The notes: generated from the sequence alone by a model not told the origin. DNA of 64,000 nt from Methyloceanibacter sp. wino2 (GCF_003071365.1 NZ_CP028960.1:1240001-1304000), one strand, 5' to 3'. Shown: positions 28,488 to 37,526, counted from the first letter of the stretch. Numbers and translations are program-made.

Positions 28488-30038
28488 ATGAAATACTACT
28501 ACTTGAACAAAGTCGCTATGGCGGTGCTGTTGGCACTGCTTCTGTTCTTTGGCACACGGACACTCATCGACATTATCTATGAAGAACACCTGCCGGCGAC
28601 GCCGGGTTACGAGGTGGCCGGCGCCGAGGAAGATCTCGTCCATGGCGACGCGAAAAAGGGCGGCGAAGAAGACAAGGGCGCGGCTTTCATCGCAGCCCTG
28701 AACAAGGCCGACCCCGCCAAGGGCGAGCAAGCCGTCGGACTTTGTAAAGTTTGCCATAGCTTCGAGAAGGGCGGCCCGAACATGATCGGCCCCGGCCTCT
28801 ACGGCGTGGTTGGGCACAAGATCGCCGCGCATGAGGGCTTCAGCTACACGGCGGGCCTTAAGGATCATGGCGGCGAGTGGACCTTCGAGAACCTTGATCA
28901 TTGGCTCGAAAACCCGGCCGGCTTCTCGCCCGGCACCAGCATGGCCTTCCCCGGTATCAAGGATCTCCAGAAGCGCGCCGACGTCATCGCCTATCTGAAC
29001 CAGAACAGCGACAGCCCGGTGGCGATCCCCGAGCCCAAGGCCGCGCCCGCAGCCGAAGAGTCCGCGGAAGCAGAAAACCCGGACGAAGCGGCGCCTCAAA
29101 TCTTGTCGCTTCTCGCTGAAGCCGACCCGGCCAAGGGCGAGCAGTCCGCGGCGCTCTGCAAGGTCTGCCACACGTTCGAGGCGGGCGGCGCCAACGGTCT
29201 GGGGCCGAACCTGCACAATGTTGTCGGTGCCCAGGTCGGGCATCATGAGGGCTACAGCTACTCCGCGGCTCTCAAGGACAAGGGCGGGGACTGGACCTAC
29301 GAGCGTCTGGACGAGTGGCTGACCAGCCCGGCCACATTCGCGCCCGGCACGACGATGGCCTTCCCCGGCATTGCCGATGCGAAGACGCGTGCGGACGTGA
29401 TCGCGTTCCTGCGCAGCCAGACTGAAAACCCGCCGGAACTTCCTGCGGGCGATGCCGCAGCGGCACCGGCCGAGGAAGAAGCTGCGCCGGCTGAAGAGGC
29501 GGCTCCTGCCGAGGAGCCCGCTGCGGAAGAGTCCGCGGACGACGCCGCTCCTGCCGAGGAAGAGGCGAAGCCCGCCGAAGAAGCGGCTCCTGCCGAGGAC
29601 GAAGCCATGCCGGCTGACGAACCGGCCGCTGAAGAGTCCGCGGACGAAGCCGCGCCCGCCAAGGAAGAGGCCGCGCCGGCTGAAGAGGCGGCTCCTGCCG
29701 AGGACAAGGCTATGCCGGCGGAGGAACCCGCTGCGGAAGAGCCTGCCACCGAGGAGCCTGCTGCGGAAGAACCCGCGGCCGAGGACGCGGCGAGCAGCGA
29801 CGACACGGTCGTGAATTCGCCGATGGTCTCGGAGGATGCGCCGTCCCTGCCGCACAAGGGTGAGCCGCCCTCGCCCAACCAGCCGCAGCCTGTCGTTCCA
29901 TCCGACCCTTCGTCCACCACGACACAGGCCGACGAGCCGAGCATGTCCGATGAGAGCGGCAGCGCCTCGGACGACAGCGGCAGCACCTCTTCGCAGCCTC
30001 AGCCTGTGTATCCCGACGGTAAGCCGGACGGGATCTAG
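28488..30038 (+). CDS. cycM: Membrane-anchored dihaem cytochrome c (duplicated CycM-like) with acidic repeat tail
   Basis: 516 residues. An uncleaved N-terminal anchor (about 8-31) precedes two class-I cytochrome c domains arising from internal duplication. Haem motifs are C86KVCH90 and C224KVCH228, with Met ligands M152 and M290 in GTSMAFPG and GTTMAFPG; spacing is identical in both. From about residue 318 a Glu/Ala/Pro tail repeats AAPAEE-type units, then a Ser/Pro/Asp-rich end. CycM in relatives is a single-domain protein carrying electrons from the bc1 complex to aa3 oxidase; position beside kdsB supports the assignment. The extra domain and tail are unusual. GGGGGAT precedes the ATG, and a terminator follows. 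Confidence 0.85.
   Translation: MKYYYLNKVAMAVLLALLLFFGTRTLIDIIYEEHLPATPGYEVAGAEEDLVHGDAKKGGEEDKGAAFIAALNKADPAKGEQAVGLCKVCHSFEKGGPNMIGPGLYGVVGHKIAAHEGFSYTAGLKDHGGEWTFENLDHWLENPAGFSPGTSMAFPGIKDLQKRADVIAYLNQNSDSPVAIPEPKAAPAAEESAEAENPDEAAPQILSLLAEADPAKGEQSAALCKVCHTFEAGGANGLGPNLHNVVGAQVGHHEGYSYSAALKDKGGDWTYERLDEWLTSPATFAPGTTMAFPGIADAKTRADVIAFLRSQTENPPELPAGDAAAAPAEEEAAPAEEAAPAEEPAAEESADDAAPAEEEAKPAEEAAPAEDEAMPADEPAAEESADEAAPAKEEAAPAEEAAPAEDKAMPAEEPAAEEPATEEPAAEEPAAEDAASSDDTVVNSPMVSEDAPSLPHKGEPPSPNQPQPVVPSDPSSTTTQADEPSMSDESGSASDDSGSTSSQPQPVYPDGKPDGI
29460..29800 (+). repeat. In-frame repeats coding for the acidic cytochrome tail
   Basis: The core GAAGA(G/A)GCGGCTCCTGCC plus GAGGA occurs at 29493, 29577 and 29682, spaced 84 and 105 nt (28 and 35 codons). 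The intervening sequence is also Glu/Ala/Pro-coding (PAAEESADEAAPAKEE and variants). Unit length is a multiple of three, so copy-number change would keep the frame. Confidence 0.85.
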
Positions 30039-30335
30039 GCCTGACCGGTCTCAGACAGAACATTCCGATCAAGGGCCCCGCTTCCGGGGCCCTTTTTCTT
30101 TGGGCCGGGTCCATCGAAGTCCAGCCGGCAGCTCGCGCCACGTTAGGGGCCGCGACATGACCGATAATTCATTTGGTCCCGTACCCCGGCATGCTAACTT
30201 TTTTGCCCACCGGGGTTTTTGCGGCCCCATTGCAAGGTTTGAGGCAGGGTTCGCGCTTCATGGCCGCCGGAGTGGTACGCCGGAAGCCGCCTCGCCCCGA
30301 CAATCCCGTCAACGCGGAATGGTGCTTCTCTCCCC
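30039..30335 (+). promoter_or_regulatory. Gap upstream of the yejA pair, with a second hairpin and T-run
   Basis: After the terminator at 30071-30100 no gene is supported. ACCCCGG (30183-30189) can pair with CCGGGGT (30210-30216) around a 20-nt loop and is followed by more T (to 30220). It lies about 115 nt before the first YejA start and could be an attenuator-like leader element for the ABC operon or a second terminator. No clear -35/-10 pair was fixed. Confidence 0.35.
30071..30100 (+). terminator. Intrinsic terminator after the dihaem cytochrome gene
   Basis: AGGGCCCCG (30072-30080) and CGGGGCCCT (30085-30093) form a perfect 9-bp stem with a CTTC loop, followed by TTTTCTT. It lies 32 nt after the stop codon. 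Confidence 0.92.
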
Positions 30336-32273
30336 ATGGTGTTTTCACGACTGACCTTCGCCGCGGCGCTCACGGCGCTCCTGATCGGACCGGCTACCGC
30401 CCAAGAATCCGCTGCACAAGATGGTGCTGCCCAAAAGGCCGTTGCCCAAGAGCCCGCTGCCCAAGAGGCCAAGTCGGCCCCCTCAGAGGCCTCCGCTCAG
30501 ACGAAGCATCATGCGCTGTCACTCGTCGGCGAACCGAAATACCCTGCGGACTTCACCCATTTCGACTTCGTGAACCCGGATGCCCCGAAAGGCGGTCTTG
30601 TGCGCCTGCCTTCGATCGGCGGATTCGACAGCCTCAACCCCGTTCTGTATCGGGGCGAGCAAGCGCCCGGCATCGGTTTCGTCAACGAGAGCCTGATGTC
30701 CGACAGCATCGACGAGCCGTCCACGGCGTACGGGCTCATCGCGGAATGGGCGTCTTATCCGGACGACTATTCCTCCGTGACATTCAAGCTCCGCGACGAA
30801 GCACGGTGGCATGACGGCGAGCCGATCACGCCCGAGGATGTGATCTACAGCCTCAAAGTGAACAAGGAGGCCAACCCGCGCATGGGCCTCTACTACAAGA
30901 ACGTGACCCGCGCGGAGAAGACCGGCGACAACGAGGTCACCTTCTATTTCGACTCCAAGGGCAACCGCGAGCTGCCGATGATCATGGGCCAGCTCACCAT
31001 CCTGCCGAAGCACTTTTGGACGGGAACGAATGCGGAGGGTGAGCAGCGCGATCCCATGAAGACGACGATGGAGCCGCCGCTCGGCTCCGGGCCCTATCGG
31101 GTCAAGTCGGTGAGCCCTGGGCGGTCGATCAGCTTCGAGCGCGTCGAGGACTATTGGGGCAAGGACCTGCCCGTGAACAAAGGCATGTGGAACTTCGACG
31201 AGATCCGCTTCGATTCCTATCGCGACATCACGGTCGCGTTCGAAAGCTTCAAAGCCGGCAATCTGGACTACTGGAACGAGTCGAGCTCGAAGAACTGGGC
31301 CATGGCCTACGACTTTCCGGCTGTCGAGAATGGCGAGATCGAGCGGCAAGAGGTCAGGCTCGAGCGCGGCATGCCCATGCAGGCCTTCGTGCTGAACCAG
31401 CGGCGTTCCAAGTTCCAGGACCGGCGCGTGCGTCAGGCGCTGAATCTCGCATTCGACTTCGAGTGGACGAACAAGAATTTGTTCTTCGGCCAGTATGAGC
31501 GCGTCGACAGCTACTTCCAGAATTCGGAGTTAGCGTCGCCCAAGGCTCTGCCCGAAGGACGTGAACTGGAGATCCTCGAGACGGTGCGCGATGAGGTTCC
31601 GGAGGAAGTCTTCACAACCGTGCACGCGAACCCGACCAACAACGACCAGACCGAGATGCGCAAGAATCTGCGCCAGGCCGTGATGCTGCTGCGCGAGGCG
31701 GGCTGGCAGGTGAAGGACGGGGCTCTGGTCAATACGAAGACCGGCGAGCAGATGAACATCGAGTTCCTGATCATCTCGCCCCTGTTCGAGCGCATCATTC
31801 AGCCCTATCTGCGCAATCTCAACCGGCTCGGCATCAAGGGCTCGATCCGTCTTGTGGACTCGGCGCAGTACACGCGCCGGCTCAACAATTTCGACTACGA
31901 TGTAGTCGTCGGCAATTTCGGTCAGTCCGAGTCGCCCGGCAACGAGCAGCGCGACTATTGGGGCAGTGAAGCCGCCGACCGCGACGGCAGCATGAATCTC
32001 ATCGGCATCAAGGATCCGGCGATCGACAAGCTGATCGACTACATCATCTTCGCCAAGGACCGCGAGGAACTCGTTGCCGCGACGCATGCGCTCGATCGCG
32101 TCTTGCTGTGGCACGACTTCGTGGTGCCGCAATGGTTCTCGCCCTATCAGCGCATCGCCTATCGAAGCCATTACGGGCGCCCCGAGAAACTGCCGGGACT
32201 GACCCCAGGGTTCTTCCAAGTCTGGTGGGACGAGAAGGACAAGGCCGCAGCTGACTCTCAAGCATCGAATTGA
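30336..32273 (+). CDS. ABC transporter substrate-binding protein, YejA family (paralogue 1)
   Basis: 645 residues. It is a periplasmic SBP_bac_5 family protein for peptides or microcin C-like compounds. Signal peptide about 1-22 (ending PATAQ) is followed by an Ala/Gln/Glu-rich spacer (about 23-55). Then come the binding domain with FDFVNPDAPKGGLVRLPS, the EPPLGSGPYRVKSV motif and QALNLAFDFEWTNKNLFFGQYERVDSYF, all YejA hallmarks. ATG 30336 is the likely start. The next gene, 25 nt on, is a paralogue; YejB/E/F components lie further downstream. Confidence 0.9.
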   Translation: MVFSRLTFAAALTALLIGPATAQESAAQDGAAQKAVAQEPAAQEAKSAPSEASAQTKHHALSLVGEPKYPADFTHFDFVNPDAPKGGLVRLPSIGGFDSLNPVLYRGEQAPGIGFVNESLMSDSIDEPSTAYGLIAEWASYPDDYSSVTFKLRDEARWHDGEPITPEDVIYSLKVNKEANPRMGLYYKNVTRAEKTGDNEVTFYFDSKGNRELPMIMGQLTILPKHFWTGTNAEGEQRDPMKTTMEPPLGSGPYRVKSVSPGRSISFERVEDYWGKDLPVNKGMWNFDEIRFDSYRDITVAFESFKAGNLDYWNESSSKNWAMAYDFPAVENGEIERQEVRLERGMPMQAFVLNQRRSKFQDRRVRQALNLAFDFEWTNKNLFFGQYERVDSYFQNSELASPKALPEGRELEILETVRDEVPEEVFTTVHANPTNNDQTEMRKNLRQAVMLLREAGWQVKDGALVNTKTGEQMNIEFLIISPLFERIIQPYLRNLNRLGIKGSIRLVDSAQYTRRLNNFDYDVVVGNFGQSESPGNEQRDYWGSEAADRDGSMNLIGIKDPAIDKLIDYIIFAKDREELVAATHALDRVLLWHDFVVPQWFSPYQRIAYRSHYGRPEKLPGLTPGFFQVWWDEKDKAAADSQASN

Positions 32274-32298
32274 TCTCAGCAGGGCGGAAGTCTGGTCG

Positions 32299-34146
32299 AT
32301 GACAATGTTTTGCTCGATGACAACGACACGCACCGCAGCCGCTCTTACCGCAGGCCTGTTTTGCACGCTCCTCCTCGCCCAACCGGCGGCCGCCGAGCGC
32401 AAACACGGGCTCTCCGCCTTCGGCGACCTTGCCCAGCCCGAGAACTTTGAAGCCTTTGCCTATGTCGATCCGGATGCGCCGAAAGGCGGCGCGTTTTCCC
32501 TGATCGGCTGGGGCGGCGTCACCACGTTCAACAGCCTCAACAGTTTCATTCTCAAGGGCGACGCCGCTCAAGGGCTCGAACTTCTGTTCGACACATTGAT
32601 GACGCGGGCGATGGACGAGCCGGACGCGGTCTACGGACTGATCGCCGAGAGCGCGGAAGTCGCGGACGACCGCAAGTCCGTCACCTTCTATCTCCGGCCC
32701 GAGGCCCGCTTCTCCGATGGCACGCCCGTGACCGCCGACGACGTCGTCTTTTCGTTCGACGTCCTGAAGGAAAAGGGGCACCCGCTCTATTCGCAGATGT
32801 TGCGCGACGTGGAGAAGGCTGAGGCGCTCGACCCGGCTACCGTGCGCTACACCTTCACAGGCGACCTCGTCCGCGATCTGCCGCTCACCGTGGCGGAACT
32901 GCCCGTGTTCTCGAAGGCCTACTACGCGGACAAAAAGTTCGACGAAACAACGCTGGAGCCGCCTCTGGGGTCGGGGCCGTACCTCGTCGACGACCTCAAA
33001 CAGGGCCGCAACATCACGTATCGGCGGAACCCCGACTATTGGGCCAAGGACCTTCCGGTCAACAATGGCCGCTGGAACTTCGACACGATCCGTTTCGAGT
33101 ACTTTCGCGACCGCACGGCCGGCATGGAAGCCTTCAAGGCCGGCACCTATGACCTCCGCGAGGAATTCACCTCCAAGGTCTGGGCGACCGAATACGACTT
33201 CCCCGCGATCCGCGACGGGCGCGTGAAGAAGGACGTTCTGCCCGACCTGACGCCATCGGGGACGCAAGGGTTCTTCATCAACACGCGCCGCGACAAGTTC
33301 AAGGACAAGCGTGTCCGCGAAGCTCTGGGGCTCGCCTTCGACTTCGAGTGGACCAACCGCAACATGTTCTTCAACCTCTACAACCGCACGCAGAGCTATT
33401 TCGAGAGCTCTCCGATGAAGGCGGAAGGCGAGCCGTCGGCCGAGGAACGCGCCTTGATCGAAGGGCTCGGTGCCGATGTCGATCCGGACGTGCTGGGCCC
33501 CGTTCCGCTGCCGCCGATTAGTGACGGCTCAGGCCGCGACCGGGCGTCCTTGCAGCGGGCGAGCAAGCTCCTCGACGGGGCCGGCTGGCGCATCAAGGAC
33601 AAGAAGCGCGTGAACGATAAGGGCGAGCAGCTGACGGTCGAGTTCCTCACCTTCGAGCCAACCTTCGAGCGCATCATCGCGCCCTACGTGAAGAACCTCT
33701 CGCTTCTCGGGATCGATGCCGGCATCCGCCGCGTCGACCCGGCGCAGTATCAGCAGCGCCTGAAGGATTTCGATTTCGACGTCACCACCCAACGCTATGT
33801 GATGCGCAATACGCCGGGCGTGGAACTGCGCAGCTATTTCGGTTCCGGATCCGCAGACATGGTCGGCTCGCTGAACCTGGCCGGCATCAAGGACCCCGCG
33901 GTGGATGCGCTCATCGAAAAGATCATTGGCGCCGAGAACCGTGAGGACATGCATACTGCCGCCCGCGCGCTCGACCGTGTTTTGCGCGCTGGCCATTACT
34001 GGGTGCCGCACTGGTACAAGGCGTCTCACACGATCGCGTATTGGGACAAGTTCGGCCAGCCCGAGACGAAGCCGAAATTCGATCGCGGCATCCTCGACAC
34101 CTGGTGGTTCGAGGGCGCGAAGACCCAGACGACCGGCGATCAGTAG
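32299..34146 (+). CDS. yejA: ABC transporter substrate-binding protein, YejA family (paralogue 2)
   Basis: 615 residues. It shares with the previous gene the order AYVDPDAPKGGAFSL, EPPLGSGPYLVDDL and ALGLAFDFEWTNRNMFFNLYNRTQSYFESS, which are YejA features. A signal peptide ends near residue 32 (QPAAAE). Starts at 32299 or, six codons later, 32317 are both possible. It lacks the Ala/Gln spacer of paralogue 1. Two binding proteins may widen the ligand range of one YejBEF permease (inference). The stop is 6 nt from the convergent AraC-type gene. Confidence 0.9.
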   Translation: MTMFCSMTTTRTAAALTAGLFCTLLLAQPAAAERKHGLSAFGDLAQPENFEAFAYVDPDAPKGGAFSLIGWGGVTTFNSLNSFILKGDAAQGLELLFDTLMTRAMDEPDAVYGLIAESAEVADDRKSVTFYLRPEARFSDGTPVTADDVVFSFDVLKEKGHPLYSQMLRDVEKAEALDPATVRYTFTGDLVRDLPLTVAELPVFSKAYYADKKFDETTLEPPLGSGPYLVDDLKQGRNITYRRNPDYWAKDLPVNNGRWNFDTIRFEYFRDRTAGMEAFKAGTYDLREEFTSKVWATEYDFPAIRDGRVKKDVLPDLTPSGTQGFFINTRRDKFKDKRVREALGLAFDFEWTNRNMFFNLYNRTQSYFESSPMKAEGEPSAEERALIEGLGADVDPDVLGPVPLPPISDGSGRDRASLQRASKLLDGAGWRIKDKKRVNDKGEQLTVEFLTFEPTFERIIAPYVKNLSLLGIDAGIRRVDPAQYQQRLKDFDFDVTTQRYVMRNTPGVELRSYFGSGSADMVGSLNLAGIKDPAVDALIEKIIGAENREDMHTAARALDRVLRAGHYWVPHWYKASHTIAYWDKFGQPETKPKFDRGILDTWWFEGAKTQTTGDQ

Positions 34147-34151
34147 CGGGC

Positions 34152-34916
34152 TTAGATTAGCCGCTCGAAGCGCTCGATCTTGCGAAAGACCGGCGCGGGA
34201 TTGACGCCGAACGTATCCCGGAAGGCATGGCTGAAATGGGTCGCATCAGCGAACCCGCTGTCGAGGGCCGCGTTCGTCATGCTGTCGGATGCATGAAGCC
34301 GTTCCGCCGAAAGCCACAACCTCTTCCACATACGATAGCGCCGGTAGGGAACGCCGATCTGTTCACTGAACAAATGTAGCACCCGGGACGGCGACAGGCC
34401 CAGCGCCACCGCCAGTTCGTCTTGCGAGTGATTGCGGTCCGGCTCCCTACGGATGAGATCGAGCACTTTCAGAATGCGCGGGTCGATGGTGCTGCCGGGA
34501 TCTTCGGGAAACATTCGGTCGAGCAAGGCCTCCACATCGGGCTGGCGGGGATCCTCTTCGAACACCCAATGAAACGCCGCGACAATATCGGGATCGTTAA
34601 AACTGCTCACCGCACCCTTCCGATACGGATAGCGGCGGCGGAAGGCAGGCGCCGACGCGCTTTCCGCGTCGACGAAAAGTTTTCCGTGCACGCCCCCTTC
34701 GAGGTTGAGGGCATGGCGCAGGCCCGGCGGCACAAGGGCGACGCGATAACTTTGCCACTCCCCGCCCGCGAGCATCAGGTGGAAGGGCTTGTAGATGCCG
34801 ACATGGAGCACGGGCGCGCCGTAGACGTGGTCCTCCAAGTGCTGCAGTGGCCCGCAGTACACGGCCCGGCCGTTGCCGATATAGAGCTGGGAATGAAACG
34901 GATGAAATCGGTCCAT
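34152..34916 (-). CDS. AraC-family transcriptional regulator
   Basis: 254 residues. An N-terminal cupin-like sensing region (about 1-130, HVGIYKPFHLMLAGGEW) is followed by two C-terminal helix-turn-helix motifs (about 155-250): QDELAVALGLSPSRVLHLFSEQIG and TNAALDSGFADATHFSHAFRDTFGVNP. ATG 34916 has AGGA 7 nt upstream; the TTG at 34931 is less likely. It is divergent from the DUF3047-like gene, which it probably regulates, and it sits inside the yej region. The effector is unknown. Confidence 0.88.
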   Translation of the reverse strand: MDRFHPFHSQLYIGNGRAVYCGPLQHLEDHVYGAPVLHVGIYKPFHLMLAGGEWQSYRVALVPPGLRHALNLEGGVHGKLFVDAESASAPAFRRRYPYRKGAVSSFNDPDIVAAFHWVFEEDPRQPDVEALLDRMFPEDPGSTIDPRILKVLDLIRREPDRNHSQDELAVALGLSPSRVLHLFSEQIGVPYRRYRMWKRLWLSAERLHASDSMTNAALDSGFADATHFSHAFRDTFGVNPAPVFRKIERFERLI

Positions 34917-35033
34917 AGCAGGTTCCTGCAAGTCGAGCCTATGGTCGCTCGGCTATTGTCGCCGCGCAAGAACAAAGCCCTTGCACGACAAGCAATCGGC
35001 GGGGCGCACAAAGGGAACCGACTGGAGGAATGC

Positions 35034-36134
35034 ATGCAAGACAGGCCTCAACTCGACGGCGCGGCATTTGAAGCGCAGTTCACGGCGCTTTTGCGCAACG
35101 CGCCTGCCGGTACCGTCAAGGACTTCCACTTTGTCCGGGTGCCTTCGAACCAGCCGCCCTGGCTCGACACGGGGATCGACATCGCGCCCGGCGACCAGGT
35201 TTCCACATTCGCGGTCGGCATCACCTCGCTTCCCGGCACGCCCATCTCGTTTCCGACCGCGCTGCAACTGTGGAGCCGGATCGGACCGGAGGGCGAGATC
35301 TTTCGAGGCACGCGAGCCACCAACAGCTTCGAAGCCGTGAAGCGGGGACGGCTCTATGTCGGCACGAGCTTTCCCGGCGAGTTCGCCACCCGCACGGGCG
35401 GCCTTGCCGTGCCGCCGGAAGCCTACGCCATGGCCGACGGCATTCTCACGCTTCTCGTGGTCCGTTGGCAGGTGGCCCCGCTGGAAGCTCTCAAGAAACT
35501 CCAGACGGTCGGCGACGTGAACGGGATGGTCGCCGCGGAGATCGACCGTTTCGCCACCCAGGTTCCGGTGCCCAAGGGCTGGGAGTATCTGTGGTTCATC
35601 GGCCCGTCCGAGATCTACAAAGAGTGCAGCGACCACGGGCGCGATCACGCGATCTGCTGCCACAGCGACAACAACGGCGCCCTTTTGATCAAGGATTGCG
35701 TCGTGCCGCTGAAGCCGGGCACCAAAGTTTCCTGGTCTTGGCGCATGGAAAAGCTCCCGTCCGAGGTGCGCGAGGACACCTTCCCGACCCACGACTATCT
35801 GAGCGTCGCCGTCGAGTTCGATAACGGCCAGGACCTCACCTACTTCTGGAGCTGCGAACTGCCGCTCGAGACGACGTTCCGGTGCCCCATCCCCACCTGG
35901 GCGGAGCGCGAGACCCACGTAGTCGTGCGGAGCGGCCTCGGCGACCTCGGCAAATGGCTCTCGGAGGAGCGGGACCTCTACAAAGACTACGCGGAGCGGA
36001 TCGGCGGCCCGATGCCCCAAAAGATCGTCAAAGTCTGGCTAATCGCCGTGAGCATCTTCCAGCAGACCGAGGGCAAGTGCCAATTCGCCGACATCGCTGT
36101 CCATGGCGAAAACGGCACCATCCGGGTCATGTAG
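35034..36134 (+). CDS. DUF3047-like protein, unknown function
   Basis: 366 residues, no signal peptide seen. The C-terminal part (about 215-366) resembles DUF3047: SWSWRMEKLPSE, HDYLSVAVEF, THVVVRSGLGDLGKWLSEERDLY and FADIAV, a beta-sandwich domain of unknown role. The N-terminal part contains PPWLDTGIDIAPGDQVSTFAVG, reminiscent of lectin-like beta-sandwich openings (weak inference). A Cys-rich patch ECSDHGRDHAICCH (about 203-216) could bind metal. ATG 35034 with GGAGGAA upstream is preferred although the frame is open to 34422. A strong terminator follows, so it is probably a single-gene unit divergent from araC. Confidence 0.65.
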   Translation: MQDRPQLDGAAFEAQFTALLRNAPAGTVKDFHFVRVPSNQPPWLDTGIDIAPGDQVSTFAVGITSLPGTPISFPTALQLWSRIGPEGEIFRGTRATNSFEAVKRGRLYVGTSFPGEFATRTGGLAVPPEAYAMADGILTLLVVRWQVAPLEALKKLQTVGDVNGMVAAEIDRFATQVPVPKGWEYLWFIGPSEIYKECSDHGRDHAICCHSDNNGALLIKDCVVPLKPGTKVSWSWRMEKLPSEVREDTFPTHDYLSVAVEFDNGQDLTYFWSCELPLETTFRCPIPTWAERETHVVVRSGLGDLGKWLSEERDLYKDYAERIGGPMPQKIVKVWLIAVSIFQQTEGKCQFADIAVHGENGTIRVM

Positions 36135-36161
36135 CCACCAAAGCAGCATGGGCGCTGGTCG

Positions 36162-36234
36162 AGGGCGGCCTGCCGGTCCACCGCGCGCCGTCCCACGGAG
36201 GTGGCCCCCTGGGCCCGGCAGGCCGCCCTTTTGG
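36162..36234 (+). terminator. Strong intrinsic terminator after the DUF3047-like gene
   Basis: AGGGCGGCCTGCCGG (36162-36176) and CCGGCAGGCCGCCCT (36215-36229) form a perfect 15-bp stem with a 38-nt loop that contains a small inner CCACC/GGTGG stem, followed by TTTT. It isolates yejB from upstream transcription. Confidence 0.85.
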
Positions 36235-36326
36235 CGCCTCACCGCCTAGCCTTACCAACTTGCAACAATTCTGGGCATTCTGTCGGGTTCCGTTCGCCCC
36301 CAGAATCCAGTAAGCAAAGGCTGCAA

Positions 36327-37526
36327 ATGCCGATCCTCCGGCCCTCCTGGGCTGAGCGTCGGCACTCCTTTGCAATCGGCAGCGCAGCGACGGGAAGCCC
36401 GACACAATTGGCCGCCTATATCCTTCGCCGACTCTTACTGATCATTCCAACGATGCTCGGCATCATGCTGGTGACCTTTGTCATCGTGCAGTTTGCGCCG
36501 GGCGGGCCCGTTGAGCGGCTGATCGCGCAGCTGACCGGCACAGATGCGGGCGCGACCGCGAAATTCAGCGGCGGCGGCAGCGACTTTGCCGGAAGCGGCG
36601 GTCAGCAGGGCATGCCGGGCGGCGACGTGAGCGGCGCCTCGTCGAAATACCGGGGCGCGCAAGGGCTGGACCCCGAGTTCATCGCCAGCCTCGAGAAGCA
36701 GTTCGGTTTCGACAAGCCGGCCCACGAGCGCTTCGGCCAGATGATCTGGAACTATATGCGCTTCGATTTCGGTGAGAGCTACTTCCGCGACACGAGCGTG
36801 CTGGAACTTATCGCCGAGCGCATGCCGGTTTCGATTTCGCTCGGACTTTGGATGACGCTCATCTCGTACTCGATCTCCATTCCGCTCGGCATCCGCAAGG
36901 CTGTGAAAGACGGCACCCGCTTCGACGTTTGGACATCGAGCGTGATCGTCATCGGCTACGCCATTCCAGGCTTCCTGGTGGCGGTGTTCCTGATCGTGCT
37001 GTTCGCAGGCGGGTCCTTCTTGCAGATCTTTCCCTTGCGAGGCCTTGTCTCCGAGGATTTCTGGTCCCTGCCCTGGTACGCGAAGATCGCCGACTATTTC
37101 TGGCACCTGGTGCTGCCGCTCACCGCGATGGCGCTGTCGGCTTTCGCGACGACAACCTTCCTCACCAAGAACTCGTTCTTGGAAGAGATCAGCAAGCAAT
37201 ATGTCACCACCGCGCGCGCCAAAGGGCTGACAGAGCGACAGGTGCTCTACGGACACGTCTTCCGCAACGCCATGCTGATCGTGATCGCCGGATTTCCGGG
37301 CGCGTTTATCGGGGCGTTCTTCGCCGGCTCGCTGCTGATCGAAACCATCTTCACGCTGGACGGGCTGGGACTGCTCGGCTTTGAGTCCATCGTCAATCGC
37401 GACTACCCGGTCGTGTTCGCGACCGTCTACATCTTCTCGCTGCTCGGACTGCTCATCAATCTTCTGTCCGACCTCACCTATACCTGGGTCGATCCGCGCA
37501 TCGACTTCGAGACGCGGGAGGTCTGA
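36327..37526 (+). CDS. yejB: ABC transporter permease YejB
   Basis: 399 residues. It is an inner-membrane permease of the peptide/microcin C importer (BPD_transp_1). The first helix is [25 protein letters not shown] Gly/Ser-rich periplasmic insert (about 75-110) precedes the FGESYFRD region, five further helices and the EAA-like loop [25 protein letters not shown] 36327 gives about 27 residues before the first helix. TTG 36408 would give a 372-residue protein nearer the usual size and is a serious alternative. It abuts yejE, sharing one base. Confidence 0.92.
   Translation: MPILRPSWAERRHSFAIGSAATGSPTQLAAYILRRLLLIIPTMLGIMLVTFVIVQFAPGGPVERLIAQLTGTDAGATAKFSGGGSDFAGSGGQQGMPGGDVSGASSKYRGAQGLDPEFIASLEKQFGFDKPAHERFGQMIWNYMRFDFGESYFRDTSVLELIAERMPVSISLGLWMTLISYSISIPLGIRKAVKDGTRFDVWTSSVIVIGYAIPGFLVAVFLIVLFAGGSFLQIFPLRGLVSEDFWSLPWYAKIADYFWHLVLPLTAMALSAFATTTFLTKNSFLEEISKQYVTTARAKGLTERQVLYGHVFRNAMLIVIAGFPGAFIGAFFAGSLLIETIFTLDGLGLLGFESIVNRDYPVVFATVYIFSLLGLLINLLSDLTYTWVDPRIDFETREV

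Noticed and set aside
28425-29855. 476-codon minus-strand frame opposite the dihaem cytochrome
   Set aside because: Its Arg/Gly/Leu repeats are just the complement of the Glu/Ala/Pro codons of the tail; no start site or family.
34422-35033. Upstream extension of the DUF3047-like frame
   Set aside because: This part lies opposite the AraC gene; the SD and family-like length favour ATG 35034.
36408-36410. TTG start for yejB
   Set aside because: It gives a more usual length but has a weaker start context than ATG 36327; kept as an alternative in the yejB entry.
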